DNA from: Liolophura sinensis | Lineage: Eukaryota > Mollusca > Polyplacophora > Chitonida > Chitonidae | DNA length: 64,000 nucleotides | Direction of reading: 5' to 3' | Assembly (NCBI RefSeq): GCF_032854445.1 | Contig: NC_088300.1 | Location: 53,666,984-53,730,983 of the forward strand | Shown: one piece after another, positions 1-16,100 of the stretch | How positions within the stretch are numbered: the first letter of the stretch is position 1 | Layout: the number at the start of each line of letters is the position of its first letter | Position numbers and translations under genes: made by a program | Notes under the pieces: generated by a model | Told to the model about the DNA's origin: nothing | Seen by the model: the letters and a program-made list of their open reading frames with translations, nothing else | The model's database searches: none

Positions 1-209
1 GCATGTAGTATTGGCTGTACACTGTTGGAACTAGTGTCAATGTTACTACTCTCCTGATGACGACAAACTAAAATACCAAAATATTAAGTCACAATGAACT
101 CTTCATATTCAAAATTGATGTACACTACTTGTGTATTGAGCCAGGTTCTTCGATACTTTTAAGGTCATTTTGATCAACCTGCTAGATTAAAAAAACAAAA
201 GAGTGTTAC

Positions 210-3200
210 CAGTGCCCTAGCCAAAGCCGGCATGCCTTGGTATGTGATCTGGTTATTCCACAGTACTAAGGTATTCAGGCCTTGACCCAGATTCTGCTCA
301 TATAACCCATCGCTCAGGTGGCCCACGCCAACATCCTACAACAACAATGTTTATCAACACATTCTTGTTACTTACTGCAAGGCCTATCCTAGGCTAGCAA
401 GCTGTACATGTATATGATTACTTTAAACAATAAAATAGCGAAATATACCATCAGTACAGAAATACATGTAATTCCTTAGTTGTAGAGTTCCGTGCCATCA
501 CACAAGCGATTACCTTATCATCTAGCATGTGAAATGCAAATGTACATGCATGTGTGCATGCAAGATGCTAGAAGTAAATTTTAATAAAATGTTTGAAAAT
601 GTATGCCGTTATCCATATTGTGTTTAACGTTTCTATGGATTTCTGTGGATTTTCTTTTATTTCATTAGTGTGTTACACAGGACTAAATATCTCATTACTG
701 TGATAGCAAGTGGAGACCACTGAACTTCGCAAAGTCACAGATTTCCAAAATATACCTAATATTTTTGAACAGCACAAAGGGCATTATGATATGACAGATT
801 ATTAAATTAAGTACAACACCAGGAGCCAGTTTCATGAAGCTCACTTAGCTAAGTTTTCTCTCAAATACCATGACAACGTATGCCATAGAGATATTAAGTG
901 CACATAGTTAAGGGCTACTTAGCAGTAAGTATCCTTTAGGTAAAAAATACACATCTGAAGGTAAGACTAAGTTAATCAGAAGAGAATGTTAAATATAAGC
1001 CACATAAACAAAGACTATATAGTGTACCTGTAAATGGTTGTTTCTGAGATCTAGGAGGTACAGTTTTTGATTAAACTTCAGCAAATTTCCCAGTTGAATG
1101 GCATCTGATGGCATCAGTTTGTTATCTGCCAGGAACAATTCTTGTAGTACTTCATTCATTTTGAGGGCAGCCACTGAAAATTACAAAGAACATTCGTCAT
1201 ATAGCCAGTTTAACAGAATATCTAAATAAAACTTCACATCAAAGATGTGACACGTATAACAGCAAGTTCAGTAGCTGACAGGTCACTCATCATTGTGATA
1301 TTACATGTATGCGCCAACTGCCATTCTCAGTACACGGTAACATGAGAAAAGCATAAACCCCAGGAAGTCCAAGATGGGCAGCTAGAATAGCATGAATTAC
1401 GTACAGTGATGGAATTCAATCACAGCCATCCCTATGCTGGAGACAAACCAGCATGCAAATAGGAACTTGATTGGTTGCAAATCTGCTTATAAAAGGAACC
1501 TCAAACAATACTTACTTGAAATAGTGGTTTAGTCCACAAAGTTGAACAGGGATAGAACAAGGGGTTTTATTTCCACATTTGTTACTGACTTCTGATGTAA
1601 ACATTGTAAATATTTAGGAAAATACAAAATCACATAAAAACTGTGAAATCTATTTTGCTCATATGATGCGGTGTAACAGAGGGACTAACAGACAAGGGGA
1701 AAGCATTTCCACGTTCACCACTTTTGTGATGGAGACAAAAACAGAAATATTGCTGGTAATTTTTTGGAAGGGAGGTGGGGGGAGGGGTGTTCATTTGACA
1801 AGAAGAGGTTTAGAGTGAGTCCCACCAAAGGAACTGACCTAATATAAGGAGTGGCCGTCCAGACATGTACGTGTTCTCAAGGTGGAGTGTGGTTAAGGTG
1901 GAGCCCACCTTGAGGGAGCGGCCAATGATTGGCATCATCCTCTCATTCAGCTCACAGTTCCTAGCATCCAGGTGTACTAGACACGGTGTCTGCAGACAGC
2001 AAAAATACATGTACATGAAACGTCAGACAACTGCAAAGTCAGATCTGGTGTTGTTACAGTATTGCAATACAAGAACACAAACAAAATTGTTCTGTTCTTC
2101 CTTTGTCTTCTGCTTTGATACTGGAAAACTGTTTCATCACAAGTACAAGTAGGTAACATCAAGATTTCAGCATTCTGATGAAGTTACACATGAAAGTGGG
2201 TGTATCTTGTCCATGCAAATATTAAACAACTATATATTAACGATACTCTTTATTAAGTTTGTCAAAGCAGATCCCAAATGCTGCACCTTCCAAACTGCAG
2301 ACAGATGGTCTGATGTCCCCTGAATCGATTCTCACTAGTTAAAACGTCAAAAACAGAAGAAAAAAGGCCAAATGTGGTGATCAAACATCACAAAATCTAC
2401 TCCACTATGATCAAGCCACCGTTGACCTGTGGGTCTAGGGAACATTTAGTGTGAAAACAAAAGTTGTTGGGGATCTCCTTTAACTTATGTTGTTGAGGAA
2501 AGTTCAGCTCACAAGTTAATGACTTGAAGCAAAGAAAGAAACTGAGTAGTAAAAGAGATGTACCTTTTTGATAAGCCTTGCACATGATTGCCATCCCCTA
2601 ACTCCGATGTTTTTGTTGAAGGAAATATTGAGTTTGCAGGCTGACTCGTAGTATTCTATCATGTCAAACAAAGCCACAGAACTCTGAAACACAACAAGAA
2701 GCACAAGTTGCTGCTGTCTGTACAAACAAGTATTTACAACTGTATTTTTGCAATATAACCATGATATTCAGTATTTAATGACCTTTTTTTCATCACTGGT
2801 ACTAATTTCATCGAATTCTTGCCAAATTAGTTTTTTTGAGTCAGTTTGTGAAAGAGGGCCTAAATCATTTTCGTACCTCGTCATCCAGATGAGCTGCCTC
2901 AAAGTCAAGGGTTTTAAACTGAACCCGACTGAAGATTTCCTCCAGACTTTCCACATGTCGAATATCTATCTTCTCCCCTGGAAAAAAGTATTACATAACC
3001 TTTTACATAAGAAGATGCATGTCAGATTAACCATGTGGACAGTAACGATGAAATTCTAGTTACTTATATGACTAAAACCTACATCTATTACAACGACTGT
3101 ATTGCATTTTTTTGAACATTTTTTTTTCATCTATTTCCATCGCATGTCCCATATCAAAAGTGACTTCTCTGTTTACTCCATAATTGAAAGATTATAATGT

Positions 3201-4166
3201 GCATTATGTATAGTCAACAATGAATACATGTAGATTTTAAATTTGAACACATCAAAACCGCAAAAATATATTATCATTTTTTTTTACACACTTTTATCTG
3301 TATGTTACCCTTAAGAAAAGCTGAAAATAGAACCCCGGACAACGTTTGGTGATATACTATGGTGTTACACCCATCATAACAGCTCACCATCAGCTGCTTA
3401 ACTCTCACTCACCACATCTAGATGTGCGCCTAGTTTTTGACATACATGCACTAAACTGAGGTGTCCATGCCCGCCCAACACTCACCTTTTAGACTGAGGA
3501 TTTCGTAACGTGAACTGTTATCCTCTATGCCCTAAAAGGAAACCAAGGGAAACGATAAGTGGTGCAAACCATCTATAACAACATTGTGGCATGTATATGT
3601 AGTCACCTTGTCCAAACCCTTGACTTTACCCATACAAAACAAGCTGTTCCTTAAACAGTTTACATGTATCAAGTAAAAGAATCATTAGCATAATTAGGCA
3701 ATAAAATAGCAGAAAAGTAAAACAGGAAACTGTGATATAAATTATAAATATGGTGATTTTACTGGTGTGGTAATGTTCAACTTAGGATTTGTCCTAACAT
3801 TGACCCACAACAAAAGCTCATAAACTTATACTTAGGGAATTGAAACTTACATTTTCCCACTCGGATATCATCTTACCTTTCAAACAAAACTCAAGACAGA
3901 TTCAATAGATTCATAAAACATAGAATCCGGAAAAAAATAGGAAATATGAGAGTCAAATACTGTGTTTCACTGGGAACACAAATAACACTGTACAGCACAA
4001 TCACAGTAGTACATGTTTACATCATGTTCATGTGCCTTTGTATTTCAGTATTATTCTCTTTGACTTACATGGATTTGCTGTAGAACTTTTGTCAGTGGGT
4101 TGACTCCATTAATGCTACAGCCTTTTTTGTAAGCTGTTAACAAGTCTCCAGTATCACATATTGGCA
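210..4166 (-). CDS. PPP1R37: PPP1R37 exons 2-8, leucine-rich repeat cluster
   Basis: Seven short exons carry residues 88-350. Exon 2 (4069-4166) gives the helical segment DLLTAYKKGCSINGVNPL. Exon 3 (3486-3531) is only 46 nt. Exons 4-8 each hold one or two LRRs with the LxLxxNxL pattern (for example LFLADNKL and LLDLRNNHLQ). Exon 8 (210-335) begins DVGVGHLSDGL and ends GMPALARAL, followed by donor GTAACA. The remaining LRRs and the C-terminal region should lie immediately left of this window. Confidence 0.9.
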
Positions 4167-7100
4167 CTGCAACAAAACAATGACAAGTACAGGTATTACA
4201 ATGTTATCAGAATAACAGACTTTCGTCATTATCACCCTGAAATAAGGGGAGCACAGAGGCAATCAAAATCCACAAGCTCAAACAATGATAATACAATCAG
4301 AATCACCAATCAGAACTACAATCAATATTAAATGACAAGTATGTCTGATAATGCAATTAGAATCAGACTGGAACTGCAACAAGAAATAACAAACCTTGCA
4401 GTGCACTCAAATTACCTTAGCCTTAAGAACATGTGACAAACAGATGTAGTTTTGATGCAGGTATGTCTAAATCTTGTTAAAAACTGTTTACCATGAAATG
4501 ACGATAAGTGACGATATGAATATACATATCCACTTTCGTACACTGGTAATGGGCTTCCCACGGCTCTACATGGTTCCAGCCACCACTGTATGAGTAAAAT
4601 ATTCCTGACTTGAGTACAGCGTAAAACACCAATAAAAAAAATAAAAATTAATACTCATACATGGGCAACATTTAACAGCATAATATCAGCATAAAATGCA
4701 AAAATACATTTAAATCTTGTATGTAAATGTATGTAGAGTACTACAACAAAATGTATTACTATTTTCTTCAGAAAGGCAGTAAGATATGACTTTAATCAAT
4801 TCTATGTTTCATGCCCACTTTTTCACAAACAAAAAGAGCTAGCCTCCCAGATAAACATCCTGCAACAAAATCTGTGTGAAAAACAAATTTAATTCCTGAA
4901 CTTAAAACAATGTCTATGTTGAAAACCCTACAAGTAGGCCTACAGGCGACTCGATCAATATACGTTATCTTGTTTACAGACTAAAAGCAGTATTATGTTG
5001 CCATGGAAACAAGAAATTTGATTTAAAAGGATACTGCATTAGGTGAGGATAGAGTTTACCATAAAATCAACCTGCAAATTAAACCACAGCAAATTCAAAA
5101 ACCGCATCTCAATTTATCTGGCTTCTGTCTTTTTCACATCATCTTGTATAAGGCCGACTGAATGGACGGGCCTTGTAACAACATACATGTATTCAATCAG
5201 TATTAAACATGCTGGTTCATACATGTGTGATAAAAATAAAAACCCTTTTCATCTGAAGTACATGTACTTATACATAATCACATAACGTAGAGAACATGAC
5301 GGAATGTCCAGGATCAATAGAAGCAAATGACGTCAATGATATGACGAGGGCCTAGGTGTTCTGCTTGGTCCACAATATTATCGCAGACATGGATTCTCAC
5401 TTGTACCATTAATGTTCTCCAGGCAAAGAGCTTGTACATGTATGATTGATGGACATTCTCAGATCATTTCTGTTCATACACATGTATTATATAAGCTACG
5501 GCAGCTGGTTTTATGGATTGAGGAAATACCTGGCCTGGGCACAAAACCAACTCTGCGGCATAATAAAGCTGCAAACGAACTCCACTCACTCTTAATAAAG
5601 TGACAAATATAAATGTATAGTAACTGATATCAGGTAAATTCATGAACAAAAGAACAACACTTTCAATTACAGGTTCTCAGCCAAGGGCCAATTTAAATTT
5701 CTGTATTTCTCAGCCAATTTGAATTTCTCAATTTCTCGGCCAATTTAAACATAATTTTCAGAACCTATATACTATATTCAGGACTATATACAAAAATGAA
5801 CACAGGTGTAGCAATACATGTATGCTGGTATAATTACTTAGTCATACCTGCCATAATAAATGACATGGTAAATAAAGTCTCATGTTTGTTTCAATTTCTG
5901 AATGTCACCAAATATCGCAGAGTGTATCTGTTAAAAGACGATACTTTATGGACAGTTGCAAATGGAGACGAATTTGCTATTTTTCCCACATGCATATACA
6001 GCTTAAGAACACTTAATCATTCCTTTCTAGATAATTAAGTGATAGTGGAAGAGGGCCCTTTACAGGAAGAAATTAGAGAAAGTGCCTTAGTGTTTGAAAT
6101 AACGGGCCCTACACATGAACAGGTACATGTATGTTTTTCAATAACATGGATCTCAACAGAAATTACTAGATATTACATGTAACACATGCACATGGGTATT
6201 GTACGACAACATGTAGACTTACAGCACATTAGATGTAATGTCAGAATGATTTCCCCGCATATCCACTGCATACACTGTATATATGTACATCTGCCATGTT
6301 ATCTGATGCTATGCTATCTTATGCTATGCAATGCTATGCTTGATATCTAAAGAAAAGCATTCAGGATACATGTAGTTTTGACAAAAGAGTGAGCGAGTGA
6401 GGGAGTTCTTTGGGTTTTATCCAACATATGACGAAGGAATCCTTAGAGTGCATGGAATGTGCCTGGACTTCCACTGCTCTTTTTATCTTGTGCTGCTTCA
6501 CAGAGACACCTTACCTAAGGCATGTAAGCAGCCCCACCCGAGCCATTATACTGATAGGGGTCAATCAGTTGTTGCTCTATCCCCTTCATGCTGAACGCCA
6601 AGCGAGAAAATTACAACTTGCTCTTTTAAAGTCTTAGGAGTGACTCAACCCAGGATTGATCCTGAATCTACAGCTCCCAAAGCAGATGTTCTACCAACTG
6701 TGCTATCAGGGCCGTTTTTTCGACAAAAGAGGGTTGTATTAATATGTATACATGTATAGTACATGTCTGCATCCCGGAAATATATAAAACAAAGTTTTCC
6801 CCCAAATTATAATACACATACATGTAGACATTTCAGAAACACGACCCATTTTAGAAACCCGATAGCATCCAATACGCATACCTACCAACGCTATGTTCAC
6901 TGAAGGTAACAGAAACATATTTGTAATATACATGTACAGATGGAAATTTCTACTTTAATTTATTGGCATCCGAAATTCGTCAATACACCTTGGCCTACAA
7001 TGTACTAAATATATATATACGCAAAGTGCAATAAAGACAGTCTTGTGAGCTTGGCTCGACTACATGTAGATGCAAGACAACAATATTTACATGTAGGTGA

Positions 7101-10100
7101 ATTTTCTATACCTTTTTCTTTTTCATAATTTTATCTCAGCTATATAATTTCATAGGTGTATTTATGATATTAATTTTATGACCCAATCCCCCCCATGTAA
7201 ATAAATGTACATGTGTTTTTTCCGCCCTGGGGAGCCCTCCTGACCAATTTAGCCCAGGCCATTCACAGGCCCACACCATCAATGAACTCATACAGAGGTA
7301 AAAATCGATAAGCTCAATCTAGCTCGATAGTGTGTGGTTTCTCAGAACGACATGTGCGTCACCGCCAACACACTGCACTGCTTACATGAACTGGTGTACT
7401 CATCCATGTACATCAGAAGTTACACAAGACCAGTCATTCAGGCATTCTCATACGGCCTGGTCAAATTCATTACGCCTTACATGCATGGAAAAGTCAAAGT
7501 TACTATCAGAGCCCACTAAACTGACATCTTCATGTTCTGCATTTATAGAATTAGGCCTTTAGGATAACTAGATGTCATGTACATGTATATTGCATTTCCA
7601 ACTTACTTTTGTAATTCCTTTGAAACAATTATGATATCTAACTTGGAATAACATTAATTGTCACTTATTCTTTTCACCCAAAGGCACAACCGATTTTGTA
7701 GTTTGTACGGTTATAACAGTGAGTACTGTTTAACTAAATACTTTCTCTGATCCACCCTCTACCACTGTCAACTGTCAATGCTTCCCTCCTCCCCACCACA
7801 CTCCCTGTGATCACCAGAAATTCTTGTACATCTCATAGCGTAATAAGGCTACAAACTTTCTGCACACAATTACATTTATTTTTATTTTGTGACTGCTATG
7901 TCAAGGATTATTTCATTTAGACAACTGATGCTTGTTGGAACAGGAAGTGTGAACATAGTCTGGGACAAACCATTGCACATGGCAGGCCAGGCCTTGAAGT
8001 GACAGTATGAACACAGTGTATCACTTAGCCAGCTTGCTCCTTGACCTTCAATCCAAAATAAGGCACATTCTGATTTTTTTTTTTTTTTTTTTTTTTGATT
8101 GGTGTTTTACACCATACTCAAGAATATTTCACTTATACGACGGCGGTCAGCATTATGGTGGGTGGAAACCGGGCAGAGCCTGGGGGAAACCCACGACCAT
8201 CCGCAGGTTGCTGACAGACTTTCTCACATACAGCCGGAGAGGAAGCCAGCATGAGCTGGACTTGAACTCACAGCGACTGCATTGGTGCGAGACTCCTGGG
8301 TCATTACGCTGCGCTAGCGCTTTAACCGACTGAGCCACGGAGGCCCTGGCACATTTTGAATAAATGTAATTAATGAAACTTTGAATCTGGGGTCCTTTTC
8401 GGCTGACTGACTGATGCTTGGTGAAGAATAATTTACTAACACAATGATGACAATACTCTGATGGGTGGAGGTACACTTCAACCACACCTCTGATTTCAGA
8501 GGTGAAACGGCAGGGGCTGCATTGATCAACTTCACAGACTGACAAACATACAGGATACATACCATGTACCAGCCTATTAAAATATGCATAAATGTACATA
8601 TACACCCAAAAAAAGAACTACGTCATGTAGAGTGATAATAATAAAGTCTTTCACGGGTTTTTAAGATTCACTAAGTCACCACTTTGTTTCTGTTTGGGAT
8701 TTGATACCCGACATGTCACAATGTCCTTGTCAGGCTGCTCCTTTGCAGTGTTCGAATGGCATGTGTGACCTCAGACAGAAGACAATACAGTGTATATGTG
8801 CAGGCACATGTATGTTAGACACTAGCATACATGTATATGCAGATGTATCTAGGCTAATACATAAAGATTCCATCAATTATGATTGATTATAGCTTTATGC
8901 AAGCTGACACACTTAACGGGTGATTAACATAACAGACAGCACGGATGGTACGTGTACTATGTATTACCTCTGCCCAGAAACTCTCAAACTGTGCAGGTAC
9001 CCCATTTCTTTTCATTTTTGGGACACCTGGTCCGCTCATTTTAGCCAACGTATATGTAATTCTAGAAGGAATATCAAGTTTCTTTTTTGTGACATGGTTA
9101 GACCATCTAGTGAACAACATACTCATATCTTTACTTTTCCCAAAGGCTGGTAAAGAAATGTAATATTTTACTTTCAACACTACTAGTACCTGTCCCAAAA
9201 ATGAGAGGAATTAGGGTATATACAGGTGTATTTGTGGATATTGCCAATGGGGTGCCCTGCTGGATTTATGGAACTACTATATGTGTACATCAGTCACTGT
9301 GTCATGTACTGACTTAATGAACCTCATCAGGGCAAAAAAAACAATGATAGGAAATGTAATTAGATCAATCACGCTGTTAGTTGATGAAAAATAGCGACTG
9401 GTACCATGTATAAAGTGATTCCCCTTACCCTGTGTTACTTGATCCAGATGTACCCATACGTTGTGCCGTACACCTGTCTCCCACAGGATCCATGATCAAT
9501 TGTCAATGTTCACATACTCAGCATATATGATTTTATAATTCATAACTACAACAACCTACCTAATATTTATGTTTAATCAAGCTCTTCTGAACATGTGAGT
9601 AATTTAACAGAGAAGTGTTTCCAAACAGGCAAATACATGTACCTTGGTGTAATTAATTCAAAAGTGATATTAACTGACTGGTTCAAATCCTAAAGTCAGG
9701 CTTTGAAATAACACCTGCACAGGAAAAGCTAACAAACACTAATACTGGCCCTTGAAATTTCACTCAGTCACGTTATTCTGTTCATCATCCTTTCTAAATG
9801 TCAATGTTAGGATAAGTTATTTACCCTAGGCTGGATATGTATTGCTTTACACATTACTCTAGCTGACTGGCATGATGGCCCTGGATGGCTAGAACAAATT
9901 ACTTGAAACGCATCACCAGAAGCTACACCAATCTTATTAACTCATCAAAATTCATAATGCACAGGTATTTGTATATCTGACTGGTGTTCACTGACATCTA
10001 TATCACTGAATACTTTCAAGAACAAATATATATTGATTTGTGTTCATTCGATCTGTACTCGTCCTTGTGCTCTGTATGCTATAGGCTGGTAATAACTACA

Positions 10101-13100
10101 TATGACTTTGATGAGGTTTTATATGGATGGATGGATGGATGTTTTTACCCTAAGTCTCCTTTTCTAGTTGCCCTGCAAACAATACTTTAAAACATTCTGT
10201 GAGAACTATGGAGACAAGTGTAGAGAAATAATTTGCACAGTTTTATGAAGCCTGCATCTTTATTGATACAAATAAATCAATTTTGGTATCATTTTCATAA
10301 TTATTGTATGCATAATGTACACTGAAAGAGTGTTTTAAGAGTTGGAAAGGTTTAAAATTTACAGTATACATGAATACAACAAATTAGTGCATGAAGTCTT
10401 TCTACAGCATTCTTGTGACACCATCAGATTTGCGGTGACCTGTGCTCAATGTGAGGTCATTTTTTATTTTCAGCTCTCAAAAACAAGTGTATGACCAAAC
10501 ATTCTGACCCATGAAATTAGCCTTGAAGCTGTTTTTTGTTGCAGCCATATACAGAGACAATGACTAAGGGATTTTTAAGAAATACCCAGTTCTTACACGT
10601 ATAAATCACAAGGTGTATTTACATGTATTTGCTAAATGGCTTAGTGATTTCTTCAAGCGAACAAATGTGTTGGGAATAAACTTTAATACTTAATCTCGGC
10701 AGTCATTAGTTGCCCGTTTCAACTGAGTACTTCATGACTTCACATAAACTCCAGTCTATTTTCGTTGAGTACATCTGATAGACGGAAGGAAAAAGAATCA
10801 TAGTAATGCCTGCATTGATGTGTGAAGTGTTACTGATATGTTCAGTAATCCGTAATTATAATAATCAATTAGAACTATGATTGTCATGCTGTATCTGTTC
10901 TTAACAATCTACAGTTCCAGTGTGTGTATCAATACATAAATGCACAGTGTACGTATGCATATATAGGTATGTCCAGGCATCACTGCTAGCTAAGTGGTCA
11001 CTCATTGTAGATAACAAATTATGATCAGATAATGACCTAATTACCTGTAGGTGTTATGCATTATAGGGTTTGTAATAGGCCCAACCAGCTACATGTAATT
11101 ACAGCATAAGAATTTTTATACAGAAAACTGTTCATATGTAACACCTGTTAAGGTTCTCTTCAAGTAACCACTATCCTGTCTGAGAACCCTTCATAACGTG
11201 TAGATAACAGTTCTCCTTACAGGTGGGGTTATGGCTCAGATTTTTTTCAGGAACATGTACCTTGAAAATTCAGCGTTCACAAACAATGTAAGAAATGTAA
11301 GAAAGAGAAAGAGTCTGGCTTATATCAAGGTCTGTAGCTAGGCTCTCCTAAACACACCAGGTAGCACCATCTGTTCTTGCGCAGCCAGACATCTTATCAT
11401 AATCAAGCACACTTTTGTTACAATTCTGCCGCACTCATATACAGATTCACTTCCAGCTTGCCAGCCAGGAACACTGACAAACCTCTACATACACATATAA
11501 GTTTGATCTTACACTGACTTTACATCAATCGGAATTCTCTGGGAGACAGAACATGCATCACTTCCAGCTGACTTCAGGATTTTCTACATACATGTAAATT
11601 AAATTGTTAACAAATATCTAAATGTACATGCACCTAAAGAACAAATTAGTATCCCGTGAATACATCATTAAGCTCATTCACAATAATCACAGGTTATTAT
11701 CATGGTCTACTGAATTTCTCTCTGTATTACTGGATATTTATTAAATGGCCCACGCTTATTTGTCGCATGATATCTATCTACTGGTATCGACAAATAAATC
11801 CATAAATGTCGTACTGACCTTATCCCTTTTCTTTTGCTTAGATAATGTACATGTCTAAATACAGCTGAAGTCAGAAAGAAGGAATATACACGAACATTAT
11901 CAGGTAGTAACCAAATTGTCCAGAACCACAAAGTTATAACCTTTCTACATCTCCACATGTATTTTGGCATGTCTGCATACTGCTACCATTACATACATGT
12001 ACTGCCAACCCATACATGTATCAAATTAAGTACTGTACATACTTTCCATATATGTATTTGAAGTTGGCAGACTGGCATTCAACAATGTAAACAAACAGCC
12101 ATTTAAAATGACTTGAAAAAATCAATTCTAAACTCAGAGTTCACAATGCACTGGGATATCCATGCATGCTTCTAACATCAGTATTAATTATGAGTCATAC
12201 ATGTAGTACTGGTGCTTGAAAGACCAAATTACTTTTTTCTCCTCTACATTTAAGTCAATATGTCATTTTTAAAACAAGCACTTCCTTATTATTACATGTA
12301 CATCTTAATAAGTTAGTAAAAAAGAAAGTAAATAAATAATTAATAGATGAAACTAACAGCTTAAGAGTTCTCCCCCTCCTCTCCCAGCCCCATATATCTG
12401 TATTACTGTATGTATATGTACATGTATAGCATTTACACAACATTGTGAATATCAATATTTTAGAAGAAAAAAAAATGGTATTTTATGACATATACATGTA
12501 GTGACATATGTTACGCACATCATGTGGCCATACATAGGAGTCACACAATCAACCTTAAAAAAAAGGCCAGTTCTGTTTACCATACAGTTTTATTCCAATA
12601 CAATTACAGGGGAAAAACATTACCAGAAAAACTATTTGTTTATACTGTGTAAAGCACAAAAGGCCAGCATGTACAAAATTCACATAGTGTATTAAAGGCA
12701 ATGTTTGAGGTGTATGTCTTGACTTATACTTGACATGCTTAAAGTATAAATACCTACACAGTACATTCACAGAGTACATACATGTATTGATTTAATTTGA
12801 AGTACCTAACTTAATCCAGAATACAAAAGCTTAATATTTTCATAACTTGAATGGTCGATAACTGAAATCAAGCATTAAAGGCATGTCGGCAGGCATAAAC
12901 TGTGAGATTTGTGAATGAATACACACATATGTCAATGTCAACACTACACATGTACATATATTATGAACTCTGTATCTGGTACACCAAGTACATGCACAGC
13001 TTAGGAGGTCAGTAAATGTTGCCACAGATGGTAAATAGCTCAATTACCAAGCAACAAGACTGCAGATACTTCTTTGTGACATTCAAGTTATGCTCCCTGA

Positions 13101-16100
13101 AAAAGACATTTTATACTGAAGATAAAACTACAATTGTACATGTATATCTTCATCTATGACTTAGACTACATTGGCTAATTGCAGAATGTCTATTGGGAAA
13201 ACATCATTTTAATGAACCCAGATATATAGGAGATGGTACAATATATTTTTTTTTTGCCATATGGGTAGTCTAAATGTTTAACTATAATAGTCTCAGTTAA
13301 ATGCATGACTGCATGTAACCTTTTTGTTACAGCTACTGACTTGTAACATAATTTCTATAAACCTTCTTCTCCTTCAATCAAAATCTTTATAGTCAGCTGA
13401 TCATATTTTATCTTTCAATGCAGTAGGGTACAAAACCACATTTAATAAATATTGGTTGGTGAGGAATTACAATGCTCTTGAAATTAGCCAAAAAGTCTTT
13501 TAATGACAGACAGCATCAGCATGGTGGTTACAGGTATAGAAAAGTATAGACCAAGTTGGCAGACAGATCAGACATTATCTTGACAAAACCAAAGTGTATT
13601 CAGACAAGACGCCATGCACACATGTGCAGGAGATGGTGCAGTAACAGCACATGTCATCTGGCAACAGCTCACCACTCATGTGTACCTCACTGCTCTACTT
13701 TTGTATATAGCTATAAAATTACATGTACATGTATATTATTATGGTCTTCATGAAAATGAAAGTGGCCAGCAGGAAAGATGTCTAAAATAAAATGAATGTC
13801 ACTACTACTTATGATCAACAGGTTCCTGCTGTGCACCAAAATATAAACACAAAAGATGTGGTCAGGTTCAGAAGTAGTAGTGACAGATGACCTGCTGGGT
13901 GTGAGGTCAATGGCCACGGGACTATACACTAACACCATAACAAATGTACAGATCTGTATGTACCAACTAACCTCAGGAATAAACTAACTACAAACATGAC
14001 TTAAAAGATGTGTATTAAGTAGGCAAAAGATACCTGTTGTCCTTGAGATTTGGTTTACATCTTTCTCTACCAAATGACTTCATAAGAGCATTAAAGGTTA
14101 CATGAAAAGGTGTTATAAAACAATGTTTTTTTAAGAAAAATGAACAAACAAATGAACAACAGCACTGACATGTGAGGTCGAAAGTTTTTGTGGTGAGATG
14201 TTCCACACCCTGTCAGGTTTCTTTTGTTCATAGCACACACTAACCTGAATGTGGTCATGTGCCTCACCTGTTGGAGGTCAGGTAAAATCTCTATTCATAG
14301 CCAACTTATCAACTAATTACATCTGATTGATCGGAAAGGCTACATATTTCTAATAATGCAATTCATTGTACTGTGCACTATTTCAGATTTAAGTATTGAA
14401 ATCCACATAAAATATCAACATACATGCAACTACAACTAGAACATTTCCTACAGTTTTCACTGTTCTTATTCATACTTTCATAAAATTTGGTTTGGACATT
14501 TTCCTCAATAAATATAAAATATCCCTGATGTAGTTCCAAATGGTGACATCACTTCTGGAGGAAAAGAGCAATATCCAGAGAACATTTCTGTGAAATGTTT
14601 ACATATTAGACATAAAGAAGCCATCATATTTCACAAAACTAGCCTCCAAAGTATGCATTACAGCATTACTATTCTCTGATGAAAACCTAACAAAATTACT
14701 GATAACTGTCCAATATCAATCTTGAGATATAAGTAAGCAAAAAGTATAAACGACAAAATTATTAATGCTTAAAGCAAAATGAGTAATACAAGAAATGCTC
14801 AGTTTCTGTTTCTTAATATGGAGTTCAGGATGTGGCCTAACATATAACAGTATGAAAAGGCTTCTCAGCTTTCCTTCTGGGTGGGGGCCTCCGTGGCTCA
14901 GTTGGTTAGCGCGCTAGCGCAGCGTAATGACCCAGGAGTCTCTCACCAATATGGTCGCTGTGAGTTCAAGTCCAGCTCATGCTGGCTTCCTCTCCGGCCG
15001 TATGGGAAGGTCTTACAGCAACCTGCGGATGGTCGTGGGTTTCCTCTGGGCTGTGCCCGGTTTCCGCCCACCATAATGCTGGCCACCCTCGTATAAGTGA
15101 AATATTCTTGAGTACGGCGTAAAAGACCAATCAAAAAAAAAAAAAAAAAATCCTTCTGGGTGTAAAAATGGCTTTAAACTAGTTTTCTTACAGCTTTCAG
15201 TTCGAAAATTAAGTAGTCAACAGTGACAGCTAACAACATGATTGGGGGAAAGGGGTGGCTACACTGGTCCTGCAACCCCAGTATGTTCATCAATGACGTC
15301 ATTTTCAAATATTCCTCACCAATCACGGAAAAAAGCATAAAATTGGGACGTTATTAAGACATAAACATTATGCCTCAAAAGGAGTATTTTTTTCTCATTT
15401 CTTGGGGCATATCTTTCTTGATTTTCCTTAAAGAAGAAGAAAATTTAAATACCAATCAAATACAACTGAAAAGAATATGCTTTTCCTTGCAGATGCAGGC
15501 CATAAAAAAAATTCTAATATATCCTCAAGTCGATAACTTATATATGAAGTCAGCGCAAAAATCCGCTGTGAGTGACTCCATTTTGCCTAAGAACTAGTAC
15601 TGAAGTCTTCTGTGTTAGGAGGAGAATTGCCGTCGGAAACCGCCGAAGTGCAGTTCGTACATTTCCGCTAAAACCCTTCTTCCGAGTTTCGAGTTTACAC
15701 GAATAAGCCGGCAGTTTTAACGACTCTCAATGGCTGAGAGGCAACACACCCTCCGCATAAATTACAGGGTGTTAAAGATGGAGGATGCGATGGAGGATGT
15801 GATTTATGCCAGCTTTGCTGTTTTCAGGCTTTACGTGCATGGCGAGGAAAAATGGCAAAATTAAGCTGCAGGCATCACCAGATAGAAAAGCGTGCTCTTT
15901 TCAGCCTATAGTGTCATGATTTTAGGTTTTCTTCTCCTTTAAAATCCTACTCTTTGCTTTTTAGTCTATTTTAATGTACCCTTTAATGAAAGCAGAACCT
16001 TAATCTACAACAGTTTCTTCACCGACATTTTGGCGATAAGATGATAGCAGTCAGATAAATACTGAAATTCTTCAACCTTTTTGCATGTTTGTAAGGTGTA

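Noticed and set aside
8153-8605. 150-codon minus frame
   Set aside because: Most of it is SINE family A in reverse; the similarity to other frames (for example 14881-15096) comes from the repeat, not from a gene.
8887-9198. 103-codon minus frame in PPP1R37 intron 1
   Set aside because: No recognised similarity, and other frames at the same place are also open. Taken as chance unless transcript data show otherwise.
14884-14990. Possible true tRNA gene
   Set aside because: Box A and box B are present, but the segment does not fold as a normal tRNA and is the head of a SINE with body, poly-A and target-site duplication.
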